DNA of 64,000 nucleotides, from contig OZ241745.1 of NCBI GenBank assembly GCA_965201115.1, forward strand, positions 806,001-870,000. The letters run 5' to 3'. The notes under the pieces were generated by a model that ran no database searches, was not told the origin of the DNA, and saw only the letters and a list, made by a program, of their open reading frames with translations. This stretch comes from JANQOH01 sp965201115. Lineage in GTDB: Bacteria > Pseudomonadota > Alphaproteobacteria > UBA7887. Numbering within the stretch: the first letter of the stretch is position 1; the number at the start of each line of letters is the position of its first letter. This document shows, piece by piece, positions 34,872-43,656 of the stretch. Position numbers and translations under genes: made by a program.

Positions 34872-35216
34872 TCACCGGTCCGCTCCCGGCGGCGCGGTGC
34901 GTTCGATCAACGCCTCCAGGGCGCGGGATTGCGCCTTGAGCGCCTCCATGTTTTCGGCATGACGCGCCGCGGCGGCCTGCATGGCGTCGGCGTGGCGCGC
35001 CGCGGCGGCCTGCATGGTTTCGGCATGGCGCTGGTCGGCGCGCGCGGCCTCGCGTTGGGCGGCGGCGGCGCGTTCGGCGCCGGCGCGTATCATGGCGCGT
35101 ATCCCCCAGGCAACGACGGCGGTCTGGAGGAGACCGACGACGACATGCGCGGCGGCGATCCACAGGCCCGCATGGCGCGCGGCAAGCGTCGCGGTCTGGT
35201 AGTCGAATTCGGACAT
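34872..35216 (-). CDS. Membrane-anchored coiled-coil protein, copy B
   Basis: A 114-residue protein: short N-terminus, one hydrophobic helix at about 18-39, then a highly charged Ala-rich helix with three units of an 11-residue repeat of the form AAARHAxxMQA, and the conserved end KAQSRALEALIERTAPPGADR. An 11-residue period is typical of right-handed or undecad coiled coils. The ribosome-binding sequence GGAGAAG sits inside a small hairpin CGGAG-AAG-CTCCG just before the ATG, the same as in copies A and C. I do not recognise the family. The topology suggests a membrane-tethered rod-like oligomer. Confidence 0.7.
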   Translation of the reverse strand: MSEFDYQTATLAARHAGLWIAAAHVVVGLLQTAVVAWGIRAMIRAGAERAAAAQREAARADQRHAETMQAAAARHADAMQAAAARHAENMEALKAQSRALEALIERTAPPGADR

Positions 35217-35353
35217 TCGGAGCTTCTCCGCGAGTCGATGACAGCATATACATGATATACGTGCGCTGGCGGGCGCCGATCGATTCTGCGGCGAAGCGAC
35301 CGGCTATACGCCGCCGCCGGGGCGCGGCGCTCGCCGGATACGGGCGCGGGCGT

Positions 35354-35731
35354 TCACCGGTCCGCTCCCGGCGGCGCGGTGCGTTCGATCAACGCCTCCA
35401 GGGCGCGGGATTGCGCCTTGAGCGCCTCCATGTTTTCGGCATGGCGCGCATCGGCGGCCCGCATGGCGTCGGCATGACGCGCCGCGGCGGCCTGCATGGC
35501 GTCGGCGTGGCGCGCCGCGGCGGCTTGCATGGTTTCGGCATGGCGCTGGTCTGCGCGCGCGGCCTCGCGTTGGGCGGCTGCGGCGCGTTCGGCGCCGGCG
35601 CGCATCATGGCGCGTATCCCCCAGGCAACGACGGCGGTCTGTAGGAGACCGACGACAACATGCGCGGCGGCGATCCACAGGCCCGCATGGCGTGCGGCAA
35701 GCGTTGCGGTTTGGTAATCGAACTCGGACAT
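35354..35731 (-). CDS. Membrane-anchored coiled-coil protein, copy C
   Basis: A 125-residue paralogue of copies A, B and D. It is identical to copy B except for one substitution in the helix region (MMRAG for MIRAG) and an additional 11-residue repeat unit (ARHADAMRAAD), giving four units. The same start hairpin and C-terminal ALIERTAPPGADR are present. The change in unit number between B and C is exactly 33 bp, as expected from slippage or recombination between repeats. Confidence 0.7.
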   Translation of the reverse strand: MSEFDYQTATLAARHAGLWIAAAHVVVGLLQTAVVAWGIRAMMRAGAERAAAAQREAARADQRHAETMQAAAARHADAMQAAAARHADAMRAADARHAENMEALKAQSRALEALIERTAPPGADR

Positions 35732-35859
35732 TCGGAGCTTCTCCGTGCGTCGGCGATGGTATGCGCGTGCGCTGGCGGGCGCCGATCGGTTCCGCGGCGA
35801 AGCGACCGGCTACATGCCCCCGCCGGGGCGCGGCGCTCGCCGGATACGGGCGCGGGCGT

Positions 35860-36255
35860 TCACCGGTCTGCTCCCGGCGCGGTGCGTTCGATCAACGCCT
35901 CCAGGGCGCGGGATTGCGCCTTGAGCGCCTCCATGTTTTCGGCATGGCGCGCATCGGCGGCCCGCATGGCGTCGGCATGGCGCGCCGCGGCGGCTTGCAT
36001 CGCTTCGGCGCCGGCCTGCATGTTTTCGGCATGGCGCGCCGCGGCGGCCTGCATGTTTTCGGCATGGCGCCGGTCTGCGCGCGCGGCCTCGCGTTGGGCG
36101 GCTGCGGCGCGTTCGGCGCCGGCGCGCATCATGGCGCGTATCCCCCAAGCGACGACGGCGGCCTGAATGAGGCCGACGACAACGTGCGCGGCAGCGATCC
36201 ACAAGCCGGCATGGCGCGCGGCAAGCGTTGCGGTTTGGTAATCGAATTCGGACAT
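35860..36255 (-). CDS. Membrane-anchored coiled-coil protein, copy D
   Basis: A 131-residue paralogue, first in the transcription order of the array. The hydrophobic helix is slightly diverged (VVGLIQAAVVAWGI), and the rod has about four 11-residue units plus a degenerate one (QAGAEAMQAA). The end is ALIERTAPGADR, one residue shorter than the others. Unlike A-C it lacks the hairpin around the ribosome-binding site; the sequence upstream is CGGGAGACGAGCCGA. The ATG at 36255 matches the start of the other copies; an upstream in-frame Met at 36330 is not conserved. Confidence 0.68.
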   Translation of the reverse strand: MSEFDYQTATLAARHAGLWIAAAHVVVGLIQAAVVAWGIRAMMRAGAERAAAAQREAARADRRHAENMQAAAARHAENMQAGAEAMQAAAARHADAMRAADARHAENMEALKAQSRALEALIERTAPGADR

Positions 36256-36514
36256 TCGGCTCGTCTCCCGCGGTCGCCGACAACAGGCGCGCGCCGGCGG
36301 CGGCGCTTCGCCCCTCCCGCCCTTCGACACGCTTGCGATAACCGCCGCCCGGGCCCCACATTCCGGAACAGCCCTTCATGAGCGTCCGAAACCGGCGACG
36401 CCGGTTCGCTGTGTGTCGGAGAACGGAGCGTTTCGGCTACGTATAGTATATCGCGGGTCGAGAAGGCAGGCTGTTCGGCGCGCCGTCGCAGGGTTGCCGC
36501 GGGGAGCAAGAGGC

Positions 36515-37333
36515 ATGGGCGGGACGAAGCGACTCGCGGGAAAGGCGATCGTCGTTACCGGAGCGGCGGGCGGCATCGGGCGCGCATTGACGGCCGCTTT
36601 GCTGTCCGAAGGAGCGAACGTAGCGGCGCTCGACCTCGCCGCGCCCGAGGCGATGGGCGGCGCGTTGCCGCTCGCCTGCGATATCGCCGACGAAGCCGCC
36701 TGCGAAGCGGCGGCCGCGGCCTGCGCCGCGCGCTTCGGCGGCATCGACGGCCTCGTCAACAACGCCGGCGTCGGCATGAACCGGCTGCGCGCGGATTACG
36801 AACGCCGCCCGGCGGCGCTCGACGAGATACCGCCCGCTTTTTGGCGCCGGATGTTCGCCGTCAACGCCACGGGGACCTTCCTGATGACGCGCGCGGCGCT
36901 GCCTTGGCTGCGCGCGCGGGGCCGCGGGCGGATACTGTGCGTCACTACGAGTTTTTTTACCATGATGCGGCGCGGCTGGGGGCCCTACGGCGGCAGCAAG
37001 GCGGCCGTCGAGGCGGCGGCGGCCGGCTGGGCGGCGGAGCTGAAGGAGAGCGGCGTAACGGTCAACGTGCTCGTGCCCGGCGGGCCGACGGACACGGCCA
37101 TGGCTCCGCCCGAATCGTTCGCCGACCGCGCGGCGCTGATTCGCCCCGAGGCGATGGCGCCGCCGGCCGCGTGGCTGCTGTCCGACGCCGCTGACGGCGT
37201 CACGGGCCGCCGCTTCGTCGCGGCGCGATGGGATCCCGCCCTGCCGCCCGAAGCGGCCGCCGCGTTCGCCGGCGCGCCGATCGGCTGGCCGGAGCTCGCC
37301 GCGTCCACCGTCGTATGGCCGGGGGCGCGCTGA
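36515..37333 (+). CDS. SDR-family oxidoreductase
   Basis: A 272-residue short-chain dehydrogenase with the full set of motifs: VTGAAGGIGRAL (TGxxxGIG) at about 13-24, NNAGVG near 85, and the catalytic YGGSK (YxxxK) near 158-162 following a TTSFF strand. The substrate is unknown. The ATG at 36515 follows a GGGGAGCAAGAGG ribosome-binding region. The upstream 36256-36514 region contains a short AT-richer stretch (ACGTATAGTATATCG) that could hold its promoter. It is convergent with the polyprenyl synthase gene, 3 bp apart. Confidence 0.88.
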   Translation: MGGTKRLAGKAIVVTGAAGGIGRALTAALLSEGANVAALDLAAPEAMGGALPLACDIADEAACEAAAAACAARFGGIDGLVNNAGVGMNRLRADYERRPAALDEIPPAFWRRMFAVNATGTFLMTRAALPWLRARGRGRILCVTTSFFTMMRRGWGPYGGSKAAVEAAAAGWAAELKESGVTVNVLVPGGPTDTAMAPPESFADRAALIRPEAMAPPAAWLLSDAADGVTGRRFVAARWDPALPPEAAAAFAGAPIGWPELAASTVVWPGAR

Positions 37334-37336
37334 GCG

Positions 37337-38440
37337 CTACCAGGCGCGTTCGGCGGCGAAGGCGGCGGCGGCGGCGAGCGCCTCGCGGTATGGCCCTGCT
37401 GGCAGCGCCGCCAGGGAGGCGCGCGCGCGCCGGGCGTAAGAGCGGGCGCGCGCAAGGGTTTCGTCGAACGCGCCGCTGCGCGCGATTATCTCGACCGCGC
37501 GCTGGAGATCGCCGTCGCGCACGTGGCCGTCTTCCAGCGTGCGGCGCCAGAAACGGAGTTCGTCCTCGCCGCCGCGCGCGAAAGCGAGCGCGACCGGCAG
37601 GGTGATCTTCCCCTCGCGGAAATCGTCGCCGACGCGCTTGCCCAGCGTTTCGTCGGCGGAAGCGTAATCGAGCGCGTCGTCGGCGAGCTGGAACGCGACG
37701 CCGAGGCTCTCGCCGTAGTCGAACAGCGCGCCGCGCGCCTCCGCGCCCAGGCCGGTGACGACGGCGCCGATTTCGGCCGCCGCGGCGAACAGGCGCGCGG
37801 TCTTCGCCTCGACCACCTTGAGGCAGTCCGCCTCGCCGGACGACGTGTCGTTGGCGGTCAGCAGCTGCAAGACCTCGCCCTCGGCGATGGTCGAACTGGC
37901 GCGCGACAGGATGGCGAGCACGTCCAGCGAGCCGTCTTCCACCATCAGTTCGAAGGCGCGGCTGAACAGGAAATCTCCCACCAGCACGCTGGCCTGGTTG
38001 CCCCATACGGCGTTGGCGGTCGCTGCGCCGCGGCGGAGCGCGCTGGAGTCCACCACGTCGTCGTGCAGCAGCGTGGCGGTGTGGATGAACTCGACGCACG
38101 CGGCGAGCGCGATATGCCGCGCGCCGGCGTATCCGCAGCAACGCGCCGCCAGCAGGGTGATCAGCGGGCGCAGGCGCTTGCCGCCCGACGCGACGATGTG
38201 GCCCGCGAGCCGCGGGATCAGCGCGACCGGGCTTTGCATCCGATCGGCGACGATGCGATTGACGGCCGCCAGGTCGTCGCGAACCAGCGCGCGCAGGCTG
38301 TGCAGCGCGTCAACGCTTGCGTCGGCGGCGCCGACCCCGGCGGCTGGCGCCAAAACGGCCTCCTCAATCGGTCGGGCGTCCGCGCGGCGCGCTTGACCGC
38401 CGCCGCCGCGCCGCCGAACATGGCTGGCGCCAACGAACAT
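37337..38440 (-). CDS. Polyprenyl diphosphate synthase (octaprenyl-type, IspB-like)
   Basis: A trans-isoprenyl diphosphate synthase that elongates FPP for the quinone side chain. The first Asp-rich motif is in TATLLHDDVVDSS and the second in FQLADDALDYAS. GGKRLRP precedes the first motif as usual, and KTARLFAAAAEIG is also conserved. As called from 38440 it has 367 residues, about 45 more than typical, and the first residues are low-complexity. An in-frame start nearer SLRALVRDDLAAVN is likely but no strong ATG is present there. Chain length cannot be read from the sequence. Confidence 0.88.
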   Translation of the reverse strand: MFVGASHVRRRGGGGQARRADARPIEEAVLAPAAGVGAADASVDALHSLRALVRDDLAAVNRIVADRMQSPVALIPRLAGHIVASGGKRLRPLITLLAARCCGYAGARHIALAACVEFIHTATLLHDDVVDSSALRRGAATANAVWGNQASVLVGDFLFSRAFELMVEDGSLDVLAILSRASSTIAEGEVLQLLTANDTSSGEADCLKVVEAKTARLFAAAAEIGAVVTGLGAEARGALFDYGESLGVAFQLADDALDYASADETLGKRVGDDFREGKITLPVALAFARGGEDELRFWRRTLEDGHVRDGDLQRAVEIIARSGAFDETLARARSYARRARASLAALPAGPYREALAAAAAFAAERAW

Positions 38441-38490
38441 AAACCCCGCGCCGCGCCGGTCAAGCGCGCCGCGCGGCCGGCGGAGCCGAC

Positions 38491-38706
38491 GTGAAGGAAC
38501 TGCTGCGCACCAACGACGCGGTCGAAATCTCGTGGATATGCGCGCTCCTCGCCGACGCCGGCATCGAGACGGTCGTGCTCGACACGCATGCGAGCATCGT
38601 CGAGGGCTCGATCGGCGCCATACAGCGCCGGATCATGGTGGCGGACGACCGTCTGACCGGCGCGCGCCGCGTGCTGGCGGACGCGGGCGCGCGCCCGGCT
38701 CCATGA
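38491..38706 (+). CDS. DUF2007-family putative signal-transducing protein
   Basis: A 71-residue protein matching the small DUF2007 family (MKELLRTNDAVEISWICALLADAGIE...IVEGSIG...RIMVADD). The GTG start at 38491 fits the family N-terminus exactly. Its TGA overlaps the ATG of the next methyltransferase (38703-38706). The same gene order, polyprenyl synthase divergent from DUF2007, a TrmN6-like methyltransferase and an S49 peptidase, is familiar from alphaproteobacteria. Function is not established. Confidence 0.88.
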   Translation: MKELLRTNDAVEISWICALLADAGIETVVLDTHASIVEGSIGAIQRRIMVADDRLTGARRVLADAGARPAP

Positions 38707-39479
38707 GCGGCGCCCCCCCCGCGCGCGCCGCGCCTTGCCACGGGCTGCTCGGCGGCCGCGTGCGCATGGCGCGGACCGCCGATGCGGGCCGCCGCCCGGC
38801 CATCGACCCGGTGTTGCTGGCGGCCGCGGTCCCGGCGCGCGCGGGCGAGACGGCGGTCGATCTCGGCGCGGGCGCCGGGGCGGCGGCGCTGTGCCTCGCC
38901 GCGCGCGTGGCCGGCCTGCGCGTTATCGGCGTCGAACGCGACCCCGCGCTGACGCGCGCCGCGCGCGGCAACGCCGCGGCGAGCGGGCTTTGCGGCCGCG
39001 TCAGCTTCGTATGCGCCGATATCCGCCGCCCGCCTCCGTTGGAGCCGTGCGACCGCGCGATGCTCAACCCGCCGTTTCTGCCGCCCGAGCGGGCCGCGCC
39101 GCACCGCCGCGGCGACGCCGCCACGGTGGAGGACGGCGCGGGAATCGCCGACTGGATCGCGGCGGCGCTGCGCCTGCTGCGTCCGCGCGGCGGCCTCACG
39201 GCGATCCATCGCGCCGATCGCGTCGACGCCCTGCTGGCCGCCCTGCACGGGCGCGCGGGCGCGGTTTGCGTCTATCCGCTGTGGCCGAAAGCGGGCCGGG
39301 CGGCGCGGCGGGTGCTGGTGAGCGCGCGCAAGGGTTCGCGCGCCCCCGCCCGCGTCGCGCCCGGCCTCGCGCTCCACCGCGCGGACGGGAGCTATACCGC
39401 CGAGGCCGAAGCCGTGCTATGGCGCGCGGCGCCGCTCGATCTTATGGAAGAGCGCAACGTCGAACAGCACAACGGTTAG
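38703..39479 (+). CDS. Class I SAM-dependent methyltransferase (TrmN6-like)
   Basis: A 258-residue methyltransferase. Motif I is TAVDLGAGAGAAALCLA near residues 50-66 and the acidic VIGVERDP follows. Motif IV is NPPF in DRAMLNPPFLPP near 122, the motif of N6-adenine/glutamine-type methyltransferases, including the tRNA(Val) A37 enzyme TrmN6. It is translationally coupled to the DUF2007 gene. Substrate assignment to tRNA is by family resemblance only. Confidence 0.8.
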   Translation: MSGAPPARAAPCHGLLGGRVRMARTADAGRRPAIDPVLLAAAVPARAGETAVDLGAGAGAAALCLAARVAGLRVIGVERDPALTRAARGNAAASGLCGRVSFVCADIRRPPPLEPCDRAMLNPPFLPPERAAPHRRGDAATVEDGAGIADWIAAALRLLRPRGGLTAIHRADRVDALLAALHGRAGAVCVYPLWPKAGRAARRVLVSARKGSRAPARVAPGLALHRADGSYTAEAEAVLWRAAPLDLMEERNVEQHNG

Positions 39480-39481
39480 CC

Positions 39482-40321
39482 ATGTCGCTTCGCTTCCTGC
39501 CTTTCGCTCCGAAACCGCCGGTGGTTCCGGTTCTGCCGCTTTTCGGGTTTATCTCGGCTTCGCCCGCCCCGTTCGGCCGGCGGCTGAGCCTGGCGGGCGT
39601 GGCCGCGCTGGTCGAGCGCGCCTGCTCAATGCGCGGGGTCAAGGCGCTCGCCCTGCAGGTCAACTCGCCCGGCGGGTCGCCGGTGCAATCGACGCTGATC
39701 GCCCGCCGCATTCGCGCCCGCGCGAAGGAGCGCGATATCCCCATCCTCGCGTTCATCGAGGATATCGCGGCCTCGGGCGGCTACTGGATCGCCTGCGCGG
39801 CGGACGAGATATACGCCGACCGCTCGTCGGTGGTCGGGTCGATCGGCGTGATTTCCGCGGGCTTCGGCTTCGATCGGGCGATCGCGCGCCTGGATATCGA
39901 CCGGCGCGTCCACACGCAGGGCCGCAACAAGGCGATGCTCGACCCCTTCAGCCCGGAAAATCCCGAGGACGTGGAGCGCCTGCGCGCGCTGCACGGCGAG
40001 ATCCACCGCGCGTTTATCGACCATGTGCGCGAGCGCCGCGGCAAGCGCCTCAAGGGCGACGACGACACGCTGTTCAACGCCGACGTCTGGACCGGCGAAC
40101 GCGCGGCGGAGCTCGGCCTGATCGACGGGCTGGGCGATTTGCGCTCGACCCTGCGCGACCGCTTCGGCGAGGAAGTGCGCATGCCGATTCTGGGACCGGC
40201 GCGCGGCTGGCTGCGCCGCCGGTTCGGCATGGCGGCGCCCGCGCCCGGCCCCGCCGGCCTGGCCGCGGATGTGCTCGCCGCGGTCGAGGAGCGCGCGCAT
40301 TGGGCGCGCTTCGGGCTGTAG
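39482..40321 (+). CDS. S49-family serine peptidase (SohB/SppA-like)
   Basis: A 279-residue protein of the signal-peptide-peptidase fold. The block ALQVNSPGGSPVQS near 60-73 and the nucleophile-containing DIAASGGYWIACAADEIYAD near 97-116 are clear. VVGSIGVIS follows, and the segment GRNKAMLDPFSPENPED probably carries the catalytic Lys. No obvious signal sequence is present, only a short hydrophobic N-terminal stretch (VVPVLPLFGFISA). It lies 2 bp after the methyltransferase, in the same operon. Confidence 0.88.
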   Translation: MSLRFLPFAPKPPVVPVLPLFGFISASPAPFGRRLSLAGVAALVERACSMRGVKALALQVNSPGGSPVQSTLIARRIRARAKERDIPILAFIEDIAASGGYWIACAADEIYADRSSVVGSIGVISAGFGFDRAIARLDIDRRVHTQGRNKAMLDPFSPENPEDVERLRALHGEIHRAFIDHVRERRGKRLKGDDDTLFNADVWTGERAAELGLIDGLGDLRSTLRDRFGEEVRMPILGPARGWLRRRFGMAAPAPGPAGLAADVLAAVEERAHWARFGL

Positions 40322-40418
40322 CGCCCCGGCGCGTCCGCGACCGCCGGCGCCCCCCTTCCCCCGGCGGCGGAACGCGGCTAGAGTGCGGACCCCGCCAAGG
40401 CAAGGAGGCGCGCCGCCG

Positions 40419-41618
40419 ATGAATATCGACTTCAGCCCCGCCGACCGGGCGTTCCGCGACGAGGCGCGCGCCTTCATCGCCGACGCGCTGCCGCCCGAGA
40501 TCCGGCGCCGCGTCGAGGGCGGCCTGGAACTCGGGCGCGACGACTACGTCCGCTGGCACCGGATACTTTACGAAAAGGGCTGGGCCGCCCCCGGCTGGCC
40601 CGTCGAACACGGCGGGACCGGCTGGAGCCCCATCCGGCGCTACATTTTCGACGAGGAGATCGCCGCCGCCGGGGCGCCGCGGATCATGCCGTTCGGCGTC
40701 AACATGGTCGGCCCGGTGATTCTGGCCTTCGGGAGCGAGGCGCAGAAGGCCCGCTTCCTGCCGCGCATCCTGTCGGCCGAGGACTGGTGGTGCCAGGGCT
40801 ATTCCGAACCCGGCGCGGGATCCGACCTCGCCAGCCTTCGCACCCGCGCCGAACGCGACGGCGACAGCTACGTGGTGAACGGGCAGAAGACATGGACCAC
40901 TAGCGCCCACTGGGCCGACTGGATATTCTGCCTCGTGCGCACCGATCCCGGCGCGCGCCGGCCGCAGGAGGGCATCTCGTTCCTGCTTGTCGACATGCGC
41001 TCGCCCGGCATCGACGTGCGGCCCATCGTCACCATCGACGGCGGCCACGAGGTCAACGACGTGTTCCTTGAGGACGTGCGCGTGCCGGCGGAAAATCTCG
41101 TGGGCGCGGAAAACAGGGGCTGGACCTACGCCAAGTATCTGCTGAGCTTCGAGCGCGCGGGCATCGCCGATGTCGGGCGCTCCAAGGCCCAGCTGGCGAG
41201 GCTCAAGCGCATCGCCGGGGCGGAGCGCATCGAGGGGCGGCCGCTGGCCGAGGACCCGCGCTTCCGCGAGCGCACGGCCGCGCTCGAAATCGACCTGCTG
41301 GCGCTCGAATACACCGAACTGCGCGCTCTCGACCGCCAGGCGGCCGGCAAGGAGCCGGGCACGGAAGCCAACATCCTGAAAATCCGCGGAACGGAACTCC
41401 AGCAGCGCATCGCGGAACTGACGATGGAAGCGGTCGGCCCCTACGCCAACCCTTGGATCCCGGAGGCGCTTTCCGACGGCTGGAACGAGGAGCCGGTGGG
41501 GCCGGACTACGCCGCCGCGGCCGCGCCGCGCTACTTCAACTGGCGCAAGGCCTCGATCTACGGCGGGTCGAACGAAATCCAGAAGGGCATCGTCGCCAAA
41601 TTCGTTCTGGGGCTTTGA
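40419..41618 (+). CDS. Acyl-CoA dehydrogenase, first subunit-like
   Basis: A 399-residue flavoenzyme of the acyl-CoA dehydrogenase family. Typical blocks are PGWPVEHGGTGWSP near 57-70, WWCQGYSEPGAGSDLASL near 124-141, VNGQKTWTTSAHWADW near 153-168, and the C-terminal ASIYGGSNEIQKGIVAKFVLGL. It is followed 10 bp later by a second, shorter acyl-CoA dehydrogenase. Such adjacent pairs often form heteromeric enzymes, for example in steroid side-chain degradation. The substrate here is not known. The ATG at 40419 has AAGGAGG upstream. Confidence 0.92.
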   Translation: MNIDFSPADRAFRDEARAFIADALPPEIRRRVEGGLELGRDDYVRWHRILYEKGWAAPGWPVEHGGTGWSPIRRYIFDEEIAAAGAPRIMPFGVNMVGPVILAFGSEAQKARFLPRILSAEDWWCQGYSEPGAGSDLASLRTRAERDGDSYVVNGQKTWTTSAHWADWIFCLVRTDPGARRPQEGISFLLVDMRSPGIDVRPIVTIDGGHEVNDVFLEDVRVPAENLVGAENRGWTYAKYLLSFERAGIADVGRSKAQLARLKRIAGAERIEGRPLAEDPRFRERTAALEIDLLALEYTELRALDRQAAGKEPGTEANILKIRGTELQQRIAELTMEAVGPYANPWIPEALSDGWNEEPVGPDYAAAAAPRYFNWRKASIYGGSNEIQKGIVAKFVLGL

Positions 41619-41628
41619 GAGCAGGCGC

Positions 41629-42762
41629 ATGGATCTGTCGTACAGCGAGGAACAGACGCTGCTCGCCGAGAGCGTCGAGCGCTACATCCGCAACGACTAC
41701 GACTTCGAGGTCCGGCGGCGGCTCGCCGCGAGCGACGCAGGCTTCGGCGCCGAACACTGGGCCGCCTTCGCGCGCCTCGGCTGGCTATCGATTCCGTTTT
41801 CCGAGGCCGACGGCGGCCTGGGCGCGGATCCCGTCGCGATCATGATCGTGACGGAGCGGTTCGGGCGCGGCCTTGTCGTCGAGCCCTGGGCGCCAAGCGT
41901 GCTGCTCGCGGGGCGGCTCCTTGCCGCCGGAGCGCAGGAGCCGCAACGCGCGCAATGGCTCGCCGATCTCATGGCCGGCAAGGCGCAATTCGCTTTCGCG
42001 CACGGCGAACCCGGCGGACGCTATACGCTCTCGCACGTCGCCGCGCGCGCCGAACGGACCCCCGGCGGATACGCGCTGACGGGCCGCAAGGCCGTCGTCC
42101 ATAACGCCGCCGCCGCCGACCCGATCATCGTGTCGGCGCGCACCGGCGGAGATATCGCCGACCGCGGCGGCGTCTCGCTGTTCGCCGTGCCGCGCGGCGC
42201 CGAGGGCGTGACCCTGCGCCCCTACCGCACGATGGACGGGCTGCGCGCCGCCGAGGTCGCGCTCGACGGCGCCGCGGTCGGCGCGGAAGCGCGAATCGGC
42301 CCCGAAGGCGGCGCGTATCCCCTTGTCGAGGAGACGACCGACCGCGCCATCGCCGCCGTCTGCGCCGAGGCGGTGGGCGTCATGGACGTCCTGCGCGAGA
42401 CCACGCTCGAATATCTCAAGACCCGCAAGCAGTTCGGCAAGCCGCTCGGCTCGTTCCAGGCGCTCCGGCACCGCGCCGTCGATATGTTGATCGCCTGCGA
42501 GGAAGCGCGATCGCTGACGCTGATGGCGACGCTGAGCCTCGACAAGCCCGCGCGCGAACGCCGCCGCGCCGTCTCCGCCGCCAAGGCGCATATCGGCTGC
42601 GCCGGGCGCAAGGTGGGGCAGGAAGCCGTGCAGCTGCACGGCGGCATGGGCGTCACCGACGAGCTGAAGGTCGGCCACTACTTCAAGCGGCTGACCATGA
42701 TCGACACGTTTTTCGGCGACGCCGCGCACCATCTCGACCGTTTCGCCGCCGACTCCGCCTGA
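41629..42762 (+). CDS. Acyl-CoA dehydrogenase, second subunit-like
   Basis: A 377-residue member of the same family, more divergent than its upstream neighbour. The middle domain is reduced and the N-terminus starts MDLSYSEEQTLLAESV. Recognised segments are GLGADPVAIMIVTERFG, YLKTRKQFGKPLGSFQALRHR and AVQLHGGMGVTDELKVGHYFKRL. The last is the usual C-terminal FAD/catalytic block. It probably forms a heterocomplex with the gene 10 bp upstream. Confidence 0.9.
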   Translation: MDLSYSEEQTLLAESVERYIRNDYDFEVRRRLAASDAGFGAEHWAAFARLGWLSIPFSEADGGLGADPVAIMIVTERFGRGLVVEPWAPSVLLAGRLLAAGAQEPQRAQWLADLMAGKAQFAFAHGEPGGRYTLSHVAARAERTPGGYALTGRKAVVHNAAAADPIIVSARTGGDIADRGGVSLFAVPRGAEGVTLRPYRTMDGLRAAEVALDGAAVGAEARIGPEGGAYPLVEETTDRAIAAVCAEAVGVMDVLRETTLEYLKTRKQFGKPLGSFQALRHRAVDMLIACEEARSLTLMATLSLDKPARERRRAVSAAKAHIGCAGRKVGQEAVQLHGGMGVTDELKVGHYFKRLTMIDTFFGDAAHHLDRFAADSA

Positions 42763-42815
42763 CGCGCCGCGGCGCGCCGGGCGCCCGCGCCCCCAAGCCC
42801 GAGGAAACTACCGAC

Positions 42816-43601
42816 ATGCTCGACATCAAGCCCCTGTTCGACCTCGACGGAACCGTGTCCGTCGTCACCGGCGCGTCGCGCGGCATCGGCCGCGCCATCG
42901 CCGAAGGCATGGCCAGCGCCGGCGCCAAGGTCGTCGTTTCCAGCCGCAAACTCGACAAATGCCAGGAGGTCGCGGACGGCATCCGCGAGGCCGGCGCCGA
43001 GGCGACCGCCGTCCAATGCAACATCACCTACAAGGAGCAGTTGCGCCATCTGGTCGACGAATCGCTCAAGGCATACGGGCGAATCGACACGCTGGTGTGC
43101 AACGCGGCGGTCAACCCCTATTACGGCCCGCTGAGCGAAATCCCCGACGACGCCTACGACAAGATCATGAACTGCAACGTGCGCAGCAACCTCTGGCTGT
43201 GCAACATGGTCGTTCCGGGGATGGCGGAGCGCGGCGGCGGCAGCGTGATCGTCGTGTCGTCGGTCGCCGCCTTCATCGGCTCGGCGACCCTCGGCGCCTA
43301 TTGCATCTCGAAGACGGCGGACCTCGCGCTGGCGCGCAACATCGCCGTCGAGTGGGGCGGAAAGAACGTGCGCGCGAACTGCATCAACCCCGCCATCGTG
43401 CGCACGCATTTCGCCCGCGCGCTGTGGGAAAACCCGAAAATCCACGACCGCGCGATCCGCCAGTACCCGCTCAAGCGCATCGCCGAACCTTCCGAGATCG
43501 CCGGAGCGGCGGTGTTCCTGGCCGCCAGGGCGTCGAGTTTCGTCACCGGGCAGACAATCGTCATCGACGGCGGCTCCACCATCGCCGGCGGCGAGGGCTG
43601 A
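42816..43601 (+). CDS. SDR-family oxidoreductase
   Basis: A 261-residue classical SDR: VTGASRGIGRAIAEG near 16-30, CNAAVNPYYG near 94 (NNAG variant CNAA), Ser in VVSSVAAF, and catalytic YCISK near 158. The C-terminal ITGQTIVIDGG-like block reads VTGQTIVIDGGSTI. It is in line with the acyl-CoA dehydrogenases and probably takes part in the same CoA-ester pathway. Confidence 0.92.
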   Translation: MLDIKPLFDLDGTVSVVTGASRGIGRAIAEGMASAGAKVVVSSRKLDKCQEVADGIREAGAEATAVQCNITYKEQLRHLVDESLKAYGRIDTLVCNAAVNPYYGPLSEIPDDAYDKIMNCNVRSNLWLCNMVVPGMAERGGGSVIVVSSVAAFIGSATLGAYCISKTADLALARNIAVEWGGKNVRANCINPAIVRTHFARALWENPKIHDRAIRQYPLKRIAEPSEIAGAAVFLAARASSFVTGQTIVIDGGSTIAGGEG

Positions 43602-43656
43602 CCGCGCGCGGGACGCGACGCCAGGCGCAACCATCGGACACAGAGGAGAAATCGCA

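Larger units (their letters stand above)
34383..36255. repeat. Fourfold tandem duplication of gene plus flanks (unit about 480-500 bp)
   Basis: The four coiled-coil genes and the sequence between them repeat as units. Each spacer between genes carries the same GCGCTGGCGGGCGCCGATCG segment and the same CCGGTCTGCTCCCGGCG/CCGGTCCGCTCCCGGCG end. Units differ mainly in the number of 33-bp repeats within the genes, and spacer lengths vary slightly. Confidence 0.8.

Noticed and set aside
36256..36514. tRNA or small RNA gene in the gap upstream of the SDR
   Set aside because: No cloverleaf pairing or conserved T-arm was found, only a slightly AT-richer promoter-like stretch.
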